Source: Nonomuraea pusilla (GTDB lineage: Bacteria > Actinomycetota > Actinomycetes > Streptosporangiales > Streptosporangiaceae). Taken from it: 64,000 bases of DNA. Below the pieces are notes generated by a model. The model searched no databases and was not told the origin of the DNA. It saw only the letters and a program-made list of their open reading frames with translations. The translations under genes and the position numbers were made by a program. The stretch spans positions 183,998-247,997 of the forward strand of contig NZ_FOBF01000013.1 of assembly GCF_900109355.1 (NCBI RefSeq), given 5' to 3'. Shown here piece after piece: positions 47,860 through 56,882 of this stretch; position 1 is the first letter of the stretch; each line of letters begins with the position of its first letter.

Positions 47860-50271
47860 TCACTGGATGGCGGAGCGCCGGATGACGTCGGCGGAGCCGT
47901 CGCCGTTGGCGTCGGAGTTGGTGGAGCCGAACCAGATCGCGTTCGCCCCCGGCACCTTCTCGACCGCGCGGAGCCTGCCGTACGTGCCGTTGAAGGACGA
48001 GTTGACCGTCGAGACGTTCTCGCCGTTCAGCACGACGCGCCAGAGGCGCTTCCCGCGCAGGGCCGCCATGAACAGGGTGCTGCCGACGATGGCGATGCCG
48101 CTCGGCGACGCCTCCGCCACGCCCCACGTGTACTTGGGGTCGGTCATGCCGGAGACGCCGCAGGCGCCCTCGCAGGTGGGCCAGCCGTAGTTCCTGCCCG
48201 GCTGGATGAGGTTGAGCTCGTCGCGTGAGGAGTTGCCGAGCTCGGAGGACCACAGCCGTCCGGCCGAGTCCCAGGCGAGGCCCTGCGGGTTGCGGTGGCC
48301 GTAGCTGTAGACGCGGGTGCCGAACGGGTTGCCGGGAGCGGCGGCGCCGGTCCTGGTGATGCGCAGGATCTTGCCGTTGAGCGAGTCGAGGTCGGGCGCG
48401 TTGCCGGACTGCTGGGCGTCGCCGGTGGCGACGTACAGGTAGCCGTCGGGGCCGAACCTGATGCGCCCGCCGTTGTGGTAGCGGTTCTTGTCGATGCCCT
48501 GGAGCAGGGTGGCGTAGCCGCTGAGCGTGGCGCCGTCGAAGGCCATCCTGGCGACCCGGTTGCCCTCGGAGGCGGTGTGCATGAAGAACACGTCCTTGTC
48601 GGTCGTGCCGTTCCAGGTGGGCGAGAAGTCGAGGCCCATGAGGCCGCCCTCGCCGCCGGTGGTCTGCACGTCGGGCACCGTCCCGACCTGCGTCTTCGCG
48701 CCGGACGGCGTGACCTTGAACACCTTGAAGGTGTCGCGCTCGGTCACCAGCGCGTACGAGCCGTCGGGCGCCCAGGAGATGTCCCACGGCACGTCCCAGC
48801 CTCCGGCCACCGTGGTGGGCGGCTGCGGCACGCTGCCGCAGTTCCCGGTGGTGAACGACGCGGACGGCGGGCCCGGCTGCGAGAGCTGGCCGGCCGTGTC
48901 CCTGGCCACCACGTGCAGCTGGTACGTGCGCGCGCACTCCAGCGGCACGGACGCCGTCGTGGCGGGCGGGCTCCCGGTGACGGTGGCGAGCACGGCGCCG
49001 TTGGCGTGGTCGCGTACCAGGTAGGCGCGCACGCCGCCGTCGTCGGTCGAGGCGGCCCAGGTCACCGTGGCGGAGGTGGCGCCCACGCCGCTGACCGTGG
49101 GCCGGCCGGGAGGCGACGGCGGGTCGTCGGCGGGCACGGGCAGCGTGCGGCAGGTCACCTCGGGGCTGCTGAGCGACACGTTGCCCGAGGCGTCCCGCGC
49201 GAAGACGGACAGCCGGTAGGCGAAGTCGGGGTCGAGCCCGGTCAGCCGGTACGGCGGCGCGGTCGCCGTCGCGATCTGCTGGCCCAGGTGGTAGACGTCG
49301 TAGGCGGCGACGGCGACGTCGTCGGTGGACGGCGGCCAGTCCAGGGTCAGGGCGTCGTGCGCGATGTCCGAGCACGCCGGCTGCCCCGGCGGCGTGGGCT
49401 TCTCGGTGTCGCCCGGGCCGGTCACCCGCAGCCGGTCGAGGTTCGGGCCGCCGTTCGCGGTGGCGGCCGTCGCCCTGACGGTGTTGCCGCCCGCTCTGAG
49501 CTGGGCGTTCACCGTGATCTCCTGCCAGGTGGTCCACGCGCCCGTGCCGGGGAACGACCGGCCGGCGGCCACGGTGGAGCCGTTGACGGTGATGGTCATG
49601 GGCCGGTCGGCGGTGGTGCCGTTCGCGAACCGGAACGTCAGGCTCTGCGTCCCGGCGGCCGCCGCGCTGACGGCGAACTCGACGGACGAGCCCGCGACGT
49701 TGTCGTAGTCGACGAAGCCGGAGCCGGTGAAGCCGGCGTGGTTGGACGCGACGACGCCCTGGGAGATCGTCGCCGACTCCGCCTGGTAGTCGGTGAAGGA
49801 GGAGGACCGCACCTCGGCGTCGAGGTAGTCCCAGTTCGGGTTGCCGCCCGCTTCGGTCGCCGTGGCCCTGACCTTGTTGGCGCCCGCGACGAGCGGCGCG
49901 GTCAGCGTGACGGTGGTCCAGGTGGTCCAGGCGCCGGTGGAGGGGAAGGAGCGGGCGGCGGCGACGGTCGCGCCGTTGACCGCGATGTCGCTCGGCCGGT
50001 CGGCGGTGGCGCCGTTGGCGTAGCGGAAGGACAGCGTGGCCGTGCCGGCGGCGGGCGCGTTGACGGTCCACTCGGTGAAGGAGCCTGCGACGTTGTCGCC
50101 GTTGACGAAGCCGGCGCCGGAGTAGCCGGCGTGGTCGGACGCCACGACCCCCTGGGAGATCGTGGCGTTCTCGGCCTCGTACCGGGTGGGTGCGGCGGCG
50201 GCCGGCACGGCGACCGCGCCGAGGACGAGGAGGCAGGCGAGGGCGGATGACAGGGGTTTGCTCACGTTCAT
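47860..50271 (-). CDS. Secreted two-CBM, FnIII, PQQ-sugar-dehydrogenase-like protein
   Basis: An 803-residue exported protein. Signal peptide 1-27; first CBM35/CBM6-like module (about 30-155, PTRYEAENATISQGVVASDH); second copy (about 165-290, YQAESATISQGVVASNHAGF); two FnIII modules (about 300-385 and 395-480); then a GSDH/sorbosone-dehydrogenase propeller (about 490-803, WDISWAPDGSYALVTERDT and LDFSPTWNG). The enzyme would oxidise a sugar bound by the CBMs using PQQ, although PQQ supply is not encoded here. ATG 50271 begins the signal peptide. It diverges from a propeller gene across a 306-bp gap with three palindromes. Confidence 0.9.
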   Translation of the reverse strand: MNVSKPLSSALACLLVLGAVAVPAAAAPTRYEAENATISQGVVASDHAGYSGAGFVNGDNVAGSFTEWTVNAPAAGTATLSFRYANGATADRPSDIAVNGATVAAARSFPSTGAWTTWTTVTLTAPLVAGANKVRATATEAGGNPNWDYLDAEVRSSSFTDYQAESATISQGVVASNHAGFTGSGFVDYDNVAGSSVEFAVSAAAAGTQSLTFRFANGTTADRPMTITVNGSTVAAGRSFPGTGAWTTWQEITVNAQLRAGGNTVRATAATANGGPNLDRLRVTGPGDTEKPTPPGQPACSDIAHDALTLDWPPSTDDVAVAAYDVYHLGQQIATATAPPYRLTGLDPDFAYRLSVFARDASGNVSLSSPEVTCRTLPVPADDPPSPPGRPTVSGVGATSATVTWAASTDDGGVRAYLVRDHANGAVLATVTGSPPATTASVPLECARTYQLHVVARDTAGQLSQPGPPSASFTTGNCGSVPQPPTTVAGGWDVPWDISWAPDGSYALVTERDTFKVFKVTPSGAKTQVGTVPDVQTTGGEGGLMGLDFSPTWNGTTDKDVFFMHTASEGNRVARMAFDGATLSGYATLLQGIDKNRYHNGGRIRFGPDGYLYVATGDAQQSGNAPDLDSLNGKILRITRTGAAAPGNPFGTRVYSYGHRNPQGLAWDSAGRLWSSELGNSSRDELNLIQPGRNYGWPTCEGACGVSGMTDPKYTWGVAEASPSGIAIVGSTLFMAALRGKRLWRVVLNGENVSTVNSSFNGTYGRLRAVEKVPGANAIWFGSTNSDANGDGSADVIRRSAIQ

Positions 50272-50362
50272 GCGGGCGCTCCTGGCTCGGAGTGATGCCA
50301 CGAGTAAGGAAGTGGAGCCTTCCATCGTGTTCCCACACCTGACCGGCGATCGTCAACACTTT

Positions 50363-50379
50363 TTAGGAAACTTTCCTAA
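50363..50379. promoter_or_regulatory. Perfect TTAGGAAA-C-TTTCCTAA palindrome
   Basis: A 17-bp AT-rich dyad, 92 bases upstream of the sugar-dehydrogenase ATG. From memory, similar TTAGGAAA/TTTCCTAA sites occur before secreted carbohydrate enzymes of actinobacteria and are linked to ROK-family regulators; the identity of the binder is inference. Confidence 0.65.
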
Positions 50380-50388
50380 CGAAGTGTC

Positions 50389-50417
50389 CCGATACCCGGA
50401 TGAGATCCGGGCATCGG
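50389..50417. promoter_or_regulatory. 29-bp inverted repeat with one mismatch
   Basis: Arms CCGATACCCGGAT (50389-50401) and ATCCGGGCATCGG (50405-50417) around a GAG spacer pair at 12 of 13 positions. It may be a second operator or a transcribed hairpin. Confidence 0.55.
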
Positions 50418-50433
50418 ACGTGATGGCCCGATA

Positions 50434-50447
50434 ACGGTCAAGACCGT
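50434..50447. promoter_or_regulatory. Perfect ACGGTC-AA-GACCGT palindrome
   Basis: A 14-bp dyad on the beta-propeller side of the gap, 131 bases before the ATG. It overlaps the CGATAACGG element shared with the gap at 54.8 kb, so the two may form one control site. Confidence 0.5.
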
Positions 50448-50577
50448 AAACTGGCACTGCTGTACCGTCCAGGGCGTCCCCGCGACCCGGCAGGTCTTGC
50501 CATCGCCGCCCGCGGCGGGTGATACTCACCGGCGCCGGGCTCCGGAACCGGTGCCCAGAAAGGCGAGCGAGCACGAC

Positions 50578-52425
50578 ATGTCCTCCCTCAGGGTGCCCGT
50601 GCCCAAGACGCGGGATCCGTTCGTCAACACCCCGCTGTTACGCATCGGTCCAGACCGTTTCTGGACGTCCTCGTGGAACGCCACCTCCGGCAGCACCGGC
50701 GTGCTGGTCCGGGCCGACGGCTCCGCCCGGACGTACCGGTTCCCGCCGCCGCACGCCGGCTTCTACAGCGCGGCGGCCTCCGGCCCCGACACGCTGTGGC
50801 TGTGCGGCGACCTGTCGCGCGTCGTCCGCCTCACCCTGTCCACCGGACGGTGGGAGGCGTTCCCCACCGGGGCCGACCCCGGCCTGGTGTTCCAGGGCAT
50901 GGCCCTGGACGAGGAGAGCGGGAAGCTGCTCGTGGTCGCGTTCACCGGGCGCACCACCGACGCGGTCAGCTTCGACACCCGTACCCGCAGGACCGTGCGC
51001 GTGTACCGCGACGTCACCCCGCAGCACTACCTCAGGGCGAGCTTCCCGGAGGACGGCGGCGTGCGGCTGGCCGTGGAGACGCCGGAGACCGAGCTGCTGC
51101 GCTGGGACCCCGCCGGCGAGCGGCTGCACCGGGGCGGGCCCGCCCCCGAGGGGGCCGCCGAGCGCTGGCGGCTGCTGAGCGAGCGCGGCCCGGCGGCGCT
51201 GGAGGGCGACCCGCCGGCGGGCACGGACGGCGTGCGCTGGTTCGCCGGGCACGGCGGCCTCGTCTACGGCGCCCGCGCGGGAGCGGACCACGCCGAGGTG
51301 GTGCGCTGGGACCTCGGCGGGGGCGCCGCGCGCGCCCTGTGCCGCGTCCCCGACGCCGACCACTTCACGCTCGCCCTGACCGCCGACGGCCGGCGCCTCG
51401 TGGCCGTCACCCGGTACGGCGAGTTCCACCGCTTCGACGCCGCCACCGGACGCCACGAGCTGCGCACCACCCTGGACACCGACGCCGTGGGCACGGTGGA
51501 CTGCCTGGTGCGGCTCGACGACACGACGGTGCTCGGCACCCCGTTCATCAGCCAGCGCTTCTGGACGGCCGACCTCGTCAGCGGGCGCGGCACGGACATG
51601 GGGCGGGCGGCGCCCGGCGGCGGCCAGATCACCAGGACGTGGCACGTCGGCGGGAAGGTCTACCTGGCGGCGTACGCGGGGGGCGAGCTGACGGAGTACG
51701 ACCCCTCCCTGCCGGCCGGCTTCCCCGGCAACCCCCGGGTCGTGGCGGCCCCGCCCGGCGCCATGCGCCCGGTCGCGAGCACCCGGTACGGCTCCACGCT
51801 CGTCTACTCCGCCACCCACCGGTACGGCCGGCTGGGCTGCGTCCTGGCCTGGCACGACGTGCGCACCGGCCGGTCGGGGCACGTCGACGACCCGTTGCCC
51901 GAGCAGTCGGTGCAGAGCATGCACCGCGTCCCGGGCACGGCGGCGATCCTGGCGGGCACCGCCAGGCACGCGGACATGTCGTCGCGCGACCCGTCGGCGG
52001 CCCCCTGCCGGCTGGTCCTGCTGGACGCGCCCGGCCTCGCGGTCAGGGAGTCGGTGGCGATGCCGCACGGCGCCGACCACGTCACGGTGCACGGCCGGCT
52101 GGACGCCACCGGCTGGCTGTGCGGGATCGCGGGGCTGCCGGGCGGGTACCGGTGGTTCCGCGCCGACCCGGCCGCTCTGGCCGCCCCGGGACGCTTCCTG
52201 CCGCTCCCGGACGTGATCACGCCGGAGGGCCTGCTGCCCACCGGCCGTCCCGGGCTGTACGTGGTGCGCGTGGAGGACCGGGTGGAGCTGTGGGACCTGG
52301 CCGGGCCGCGCCGGCTCCGCGTCCTCGGCACGGAGCCGGGCGTGTACCGGGTGGCCGTCCAGGGCGGCGGCGTCTGCCTGGTCACCCCTGGCGAGCTGGT
52401 CGTCCTGGACGGCGTGCTGCCCTAG
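50578..52425 (+). CDS. Beta-propeller-like protein of unknown function
   Basis: A 615-residue protein without a signal peptide. It is made of repeated strand blocks such as FWTSSWNATSGSTGVLVRAD, DTLWLCGDLSRVVRLTLSTG, LLVVAFTGRTTDAVSFDTRT, VYLAAYAGGELTEYDPSLPA and LYVVRVEDRVELWDLAGPRR, which look like WD40/YVTN-type blades. No catalytic motif is recognised, though propellers include oligogalacturonate-lyase-like and sugar-dehydrogenase enzymes. ATG 50578 has AAGGCGAGCG upstream. Its stop overlaps, tail to tail, the stop of the alpha/alpha-barrel-like gene at a shared CTAG. Likely part of the carbohydrate locus. Confidence 0.65.
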   Translation: MSSLRVPVPKTRDPFVNTPLLRIGPDRFWTSSWNATSGSTGVLVRADGSARTYRFPPPHAGFYSAAASGPDTLWLCGDLSRVVRLTLSTGRWEAFPTGADPGLVFQGMALDEESGKLLVVAFTGRTTDAVSFDTRTRRTVRVYRDVTPQHYLRASFPEDGGVRLAVETPETELLRWDPAGERLHRGGPAPEGAAERWRLLSERGPAALEGDPPAGTDGVRWFAGHGGLVYGARAGADHAEVVRWDLGGGAARALCRVPDADHFTLALTADGRRLVAVTRYGEFHRFDAATGRHELRTTLDTDAVGTVDCLVRLDDTTVLGTPFISQRFWTADLVSGRGTDMGRAAPGGGQITRTWHVGGKVYLAAYAGGELTEYDPSLPAGFPGNPRVVAAPPGAMRPVASTRYGSTLVYSATHRYGRLGCVLAWHDVRTGRSGHVDDPLPEQSVQSMHRVPGTAAILAGTARHADMSSRDPSAAPCRLVLLDAPGLAVRESVAMPHGADHVTVHGRLDATGWLCGIAGLPGGYRWFRADPAALAAPGRFLPLPDVITPEGLLPTGRPGLYVVRVEDRVELWDLAGPRRLRVLGTEPGVYRVAVQGGGVCLVTPGELVVLDGVLP

Positions 52426-54803
52426 GGCGTCAGCGGCAGGTCGCCGTGCGGCGTGGACGCCGTGGTGGGCGCCGTGGCGGGCGCCGTGGCGGCGGCCCGG
52501 GTCGCCGCCCCCGCCGGGTGCGGCGCGGGGCGGGCCTCGGCGCCGTCCCAGCGCACGTTCCACAGCCTGTCGTACAGCCACGGCACGAACTGCAGCGTCG
52601 CGGCCACCACGTGGTCGGTGGTGTAGGTCGGCCAGTCGCCGGCCTCCGCCGCGTCCCAGAACCCGGTGTGGCTGCGCAGCCACGCCTCGACGTACTCGGG
52701 GTCGCCCGTGGTCATCGTGCAGTAGCCGAGCAGCCGCGCCAGCGTGTCGTGGTGCCACAGCGGCAGCCCGGTGGGCAGGCGCACGACGCGCCCGGTCGCC
52801 ACGTCCTTGTGCTCCCGCTCGCCGGCGTAGTCGTGCTGGTAGGCCCAGCCCTCCTGGTCGCCGTGCCGCTGCCGCTCCGCCAGCAGCCAGTCGCCGAACC
52901 GCAGCACCGCCGCGTGCAGCGGCTCGGTGCCCGGGAACAGGTCCAGGTAGTCGAGGACGCCGCCGAGCGCCAGCAGCCCCATCCAGGGCTTGGTGATGTA
53001 GGCGTTCCAGCCGTGCAGCCCGACGCCGCCGCCCTGGTCGCCGAAGCTGCCGTTGGGCCGCTGGCTGGCCACGACCGTCCGCGCGCCCTCCAGGCACAGC
53101 TCCCTGTAGTGGTCGTCGCCGAGGTAGCGGTGGAGCATGGCGGCGCCGCGCAGGTAGCAGGCGTCCCTGCCGACCGTGAGCCGGGGCCAGGAGGCCAGGT
53201 GGGTCGCGTGCGCGGTGTCCACGACGGCCCTGGCGGTGCGCAGCAGGTACGGGTCGCCCGTCTCCAGGTAGGCCGCGACGGTGCCGAGCATCCGGGTCAT
53301 GGGCAGCGACAGCGCGCCGGGCGGGTGCCCGTGCATGCGCATCAGGTGGGCGGCGTGGTCCACGGCGATGTCGGTGACCGCGTACGCCGTGCGCAGCGCC
53401 CGCGCGTGCGCGGCGACGTCGCCGGTGCGCCAGGCCGCGAGGAACGCGGCGTACGGCACCTCGCCTTCCCAGCCCGGCTCGTGGCGGCGCCGTCCGCCGC
53501 CCACGTCGAAGCCCTGCTTGTCGTTGCGGGGCACCGTGCCGTCCTCGAACCCGCCGGAGACGGTGTGCTCCGCCAGCCAGCGGGCGGCCATGCGGGCGGC
53601 CCGTCCTGGCGCGACCGGCAGCACGGGCCCGCCGGACAGCTCCTCGCACAGGCCGTACCACCAGTCGGGGGCCAGGTAGCGCGCCACGGCCGGGGGGCGG
53701 TCGGAGAGGCTGAGCGAGAAGCGCAGGCTGCGGGCCATGCCGCGCGGGAAGACCCGGTCCTCGGCCCGGAACAGGTAGGGCTGCCCGGTGACCTCCTGCG
53801 GGTGCAGCCCGCCCAGGATCTCCACCCCGGCGTAGGGGGCGAGCACGAGCCACCGGCCCGCCTGCGTCAGGCCGCCGGGCGGCTCGGGACCGGACGACAG
53901 CGCCGCCTCCGTCGGGCCGCCGGGCCGCTCGCTGCTGGACGGCAGGGACACCTCCGACAGGTCGCCCGGACGCTCCGGGGTGGACAGCCTGGACACCTCC
54001 GTCAGGTCGAACTCCACGCCGCCGAGCCGCACCAGGCCCGCGCCGCCGTCCCACGGGCCGGGCGGCGGCGCCGCCGTCCCGTCCTCGGCGAGGACGCCCA
54101 GCACGGGCACCACGTCGGCCAGCTCCCGCCCGTCGTCCACGAACCGGCCGTTGACGTGCCGCGCCACCACCTCGCAGACGCCGTTGCGGTGGGCGCGGAC
54201 GAACAGGCTCGCCGTCAGCCAGTTGTGCCGGTGCAGGTAGGGGTTGGCGTACGTGCCGAGCCGGGCGTGGGCCGCCGCGGACACCACGTGGTACGGCACC
54301 GCCCCGCCCATCTCGACGACCAACCCCTCCGCCGAGTCGGCGTGCACCACCAGGCGGCAGCCCTCCCACCAGTGCACGGCACCGCCGGTGCGCAGGCCCA
54401 TCGCCAGCGCCACCGTCCGGTGGCCGTGCCGCAGCCGCAGCAGGCCGCGCTCCCACAGGTATCCGGGCTCGTCGCCGCGTTCGAAGACCTCCATGGCGGC
54501 CCGCGGCCTCGGCAGGTTCCCGTACGCGACGGCGGACCTGGTCAGGCCGAGCCGGGCGGGGGCGCCGCCGGGGCCGGCGTCGGCGGCGAGGAGCAGCCGG
54601 CGCGGGAAGCCGGTGCCGGGCCAGCGGCCGATCGGCTCGGCCCCGGTCGGCCGGCCGCCCAGGGCGAGCGGCGTCACCCCGGCGCGCGGCCACGGCAGCG
54701 AGGTGGTCAGCAGGCCGGCCGCCGGGGCGGTGGGGCCGGTCAGGGTCATCCGGTCGAGTAACGGGAGCAGATCGGGCATCGCGTCATCCCTCTCGTCAGT
54801 CAT
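52422..54803 (-). CDS. Large alpha/alpha-barrel-like protein, glycan-enzyme-like, function unknown
   Basis: A 793-residue protein without a signal peptide. The N-terminal half (about 10-430) is beta-rich (LYFRAEDRVFPRGM-like PYLFRAEDRVFPRGMARSLR, SLSLSDRPPAVARY). The C-terminal half (about 440-770) is helical with repeats such as AAWRTGDVAAHARALRTAYA, MTRMLGTVAAYLETGDPYLL, AWEGWAYQHDY-like DQEGWAYQHDYAGEREH and HNTAAWLW-like HDTLARLLGYCTMTTGDPEY, resembling an alpha/alpha toroid of glycan lyases or glycosidases. Residues near 290-340 form a repeated Pro/Ser/Glu segment. I do not recognise the family. ATG 54803 follows GAAGGG. Confidence 0.65.
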   Translation of the reverse strand: MTDERDDAMPDLLPLLDRMTLTGPTAPAAGLLTTSLPWPRAGVTPLALGGRPTGAEPIGRWPGTGFPRRLLLAADAGPGGAPARLGLTRSAVAYGNLPRPRAAMEVFERGDEPGYLWERGLLRLRHGHRTVALAMGLRTGGAVHWWEGCRLVVHADSAEGLVVEMGGAVPYHVVSAAAHARLGTYANPYLHRHNWLTASLFVRAHRNGVCEVVARHVNGRFVDDGRELADVVPVLGVLAEDGTAAPPPGPWDGGAGLVRLGGVEFDLTEVSRLSTPERPGDLSEVSLPSSSERPGGPTEAALSSGPEPPGGLTQAGRWLVLAPYAGVEILGGLHPQEVTGQPYLFRAEDRVFPRGMARSLRFSLSLSDRPPAVARYLAPDWWYGLCEELSGGPVLPVAPGRAARMAARWLAEHTVSGGFEDGTVPRNDKQGFDVGGGRRRHEPGWEGEVPYAAFLAAWRTGDVAAHARALRTAYAVTDIAVDHAAHLMRMHGHPPGALSLPMTRMLGTVAAYLETGDPYLLRTARAVVDTAHATHLASWPRLTVGRDACYLRGAAMLHRYLGDDHYRELCLEGARTVVASQRPNGSFGDQGGGVGLHGWNAYITKPWMGLLALGGVLDYLDLFPGTEPLHAAVLRFGDWLLAERQRHGDQEGWAYQHDYAGEREHKDVATGRVVRLPTGLPLWHHDTLARLLGYCTMTTGDPEYVEAWLRSHTGFWDAAEAGDWPTYTTDHVVAATLQFVPWLYDRLWNVRWDGAEARPAPHPAGAATRAAATAPATAPTTASTPHGDLPLTP

Positions 54804-54961
54804 CGGCCCTTCCCAATTTAGGTCCGGGCCGTTATCGTGATCAGCGGAACTCTTAAATCGTTGCAATACCGCGATCCGCACGCTCGGGGGTATTCGGGCC
54901 GGCCCGTGTCCGGCCGACGGAGGTACGTCACCGCTGTCCGACGAGGAAGGGAGTCCTCAGG

Positions 54962-56866
54962 ATGTCCAGCTCGATGCCCGCCGACCCGCCGCCGCGCCTC
55001 CGGCGCCGCGGATTCCTGCAGCTGTCCACCGCCACCGTGGCCGCCACCGTGGCCGGCAGCGTGGCCACCGCCGCCCTGGGCCCGCGCCCGGCCGCCGCCG
55101 AGCCGCCGCCGCCCGGACCCGGCGGCTTCCCGCCCTACACGCCGCCCGCCGGAGCGATCATCGCCTCCAGCTTCGGGTTCGACCCGGACGACGCGACCTC
55201 CTGCCTCAAGGCCGCCTTACAGGCGGCGCTGGCCGCCACCACCACCCAGACCACCCGCGTCACCCTCGTGATCGACCGGCAGGCGTCCGACTGGGTCACC
55301 GGGCCGCTCAGCATCGGCACCGCCGCCCCCTACCTGAAGGGCGCCGCCCCGCTGACCATCGTCTTCGCCCCCGGCGTGACGGTACGCGGCAAGGCCGGCG
55401 CCTTCGACGGCGCCGACAACGACGCCAGCCTGCTCAGCCTGATGGGCCCCAACAGCGGCCCCGACAACGGCAAGGGCGTCTCCGACGTCACCCTGTACGG
55501 CTACGGCGCCACCCTGACGATGGACCGCGACGAGTTCAACGCCGGCGAGTGGCGGCACCTCGTCAACATCCTCAGCTGCGCCAGGATCAGGATCGAGGGC
55601 CTGACCCTGCGCGGCGCCGGCGGCGACGGCATCTACCTGGGCCAGCAGCTCAACGCCGTCGATTACGCCAAGCCGTACTGCTCCGACATCTGGGTCGTCA
55701 ACGTGCGCTGCGACGACAACCGGCGCAACGGCATGAGCGTGGCGGCCGTGGAGGGGCTGACCGTGACCGGCTGCTCGTTCTCCGGCGCGATCGGCACGCC
55801 GTTCATGGCCGGGATCGACTTCGAGCCCGACCCGCCCAAGTCGTGGCGGCCGTACGGACGGCTGAAGGGCATCACGATCACCGACTGCAGCTTCCTCGAC
55901 AACGCCGGGTACGGCGTCAACGTCAACGCCACCTGCCTGGCCGGCGCCCCGCCCGAGTGCGCCCCGCTGGACATCCGGCTCAAGAACTGCCGCCTCGGGC
56001 CGACGACCTCGCAGATCGCCACGCTCGTCGTGGCGGGCTCGGGCGACAACGGCGGCAGCAACGCGAGCGGCGCCCCCATCCCCGGCACCGTCACCGTGGA
56101 GGACTGCCTGCTGGACGCCCGGCTGTTCTGCACCGGGCTGCTCACCGAGGGCATGACCGCCACCGGCGGCATCCACCTCGCCTTCACCCGCACCGCGCTG
56201 TGGAACCTGAAGGGGGCGCGGGCCAACCAGGTGGTGCTGGGGAACGCGGTCAGCAGGTGGGCCCCGATCACCCTGCTGGCCAACAACCCGTCGGCCGGCA
56301 CCGCCACCCGTTTCGGCAACATCGGCTGGACCGACTGCGTGATCCACAGCAACCAGGCCAACCCGCTCCTCGTGGCGCCGCCGGTGTCCGGCACCACCTG
56401 CGCCAACCTCACCGGCGGCATCACCGCGTACGTGACGTCGCCCAACGACGCCGCCGCCATGTCACTGGGCGCGAACCCGGACGTCACGCTGACCGTCCAC
56501 GAGCTGACCGACCCCGGCGCGAAGGACAGCCCGACGCCCGCGACCACCGTGTCGGTGTCGCCCGCGACCGCCACGGTGGCGCACGGCGGCACGGCCGAGC
56601 TGACCTTCACCCGTTCCAGCACGGACGTCAGCAGGACCATGGCGGTGGTCTACTCGATGTCCGGCACCGCCACCCAGCGTTACGACTACGACGGCCTGCC
56701 GGGCGTCGTCGTCTTCGCGCCGGGGGCGGCCACCGCCAAGGTCACCCTGCGGACCCGCAGGCCCGACGCCGGCACCGGCGCGAGGGTGGCCACCCTGCTG
56801 ATCGGCAGGAGCGACGCGTACGTCGTCGACGCGAACGCCAGGTCCGCGTCGGTCTCCATCACCTAG
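54962..56866 (+). CDS. Tat-exported beta-helix protein with C-terminal Calx-beta domain
   Basis: A 634-residue exported protein. A twin-arginine signal (RLRRRGFLQLSTATVAATVA, about 11-30) is followed by an Ala/Pro linker. Residues about 60-500 form a right-handed parallel beta-helix of the pectate-lyase-like type, with VIDRQASDWVTGPLS, YGYGATLTMDRDEFNAGEWR and GDGIYLGQQL. Residues about 535-634 form a Calx-beta/SdrB-like domain (SVSPATATVAHGGTAELTFT, SRTMAVVYSMSGTATQRYDY). Beta-helix proteins include lyases, hydrolases and epimerases on polysaccharides. A paralogue at 58481-60367 shares signature blocks. The CalX domain may bind calcium or carbohydrate. Two amidohydrolases follow in the operon. 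Confidence 0.8.
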   Translation: MSSSMPADPPPRLRRRGFLQLSTATVAATVAGSVATAALGPRPAAAEPPPPGPGGFPPYTPPAGAIIASSFGFDPDDATSCLKAALQAALAATTTQTTRVTLVIDRQASDWVTGPLSIGTAAPYLKGAAPLTIVFAPGVTVRGKAGAFDGADNDASLLSLMGPNSGPDNGKGVSDVTLYGYGATLTMDRDEFNAGEWRHLVNILSCARIRIEGLTLRGAGGDGIYLGQQLNAVDYAKPYCSDIWVVNVRCDDNRRNGMSVAAVEGLTVTGCSFSGAIGTPFMAGIDFEPDPPKSWRPYGRLKGITITDCSFLDNAGYGVNVNATCLAGAPPECAPLDIRLKNCRLGPTTSQIATLVVAGSGDNGGSNASGAPIPGTVTVEDCLLDARLFCTGLLTEGMTATGGIHLAFTRTALWNLKGARANQVVLGNAVSRWAPITLLANNPSAGTATRFGNIGWTDCVIHSNQANPLLVAPPVSGTTCANLTGGITAYVTSPNDAAAMSLGANPDVTLTVHELTDPGAKDSPTPATTVSVSPATATVAHGGTAELTFTRSSTDVSRTMAVVYSMSGTATQRYDYDGLPGVVVFAPGAATAKVTLRTRRPDAGTGARVATLLIGRSDAYVVDANARSASVSIT

Positions 56867-56882
56867 GGAAGAAGGAGTGCCT

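Larger units (their letters stand above)
50272..50577. other. 306-bp regulatory gap with three palindromes, no gene
   Basis: This is the only gene-free stretch over 300 bases. It separates the divergent sugar-dehydrogenase and beta-propeller genes. The three palindromes listed separately fill its middle third; the rest is unremarkable GC-rich DNA. The plus strand also contains CGATAACGG at 50429-50437, found again on the minus strand at 54829-54837 before the alpha/alpha-barrel-like gene. Confidence 0.7.

Noticed and set aside
48295..50250. Plus-strand frame opposite the sugar dehydrogenase
   Set aside because: Shadow of a multidomain secreted protein with clear CBM and FnIII motifs on the minus strand.
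50673..54761. Huge plus-strand frame across the propeller and alpha/alpha-barrel genes
   Set aside because: It spans two convergent genes with credible starts and composition; no signature seen.
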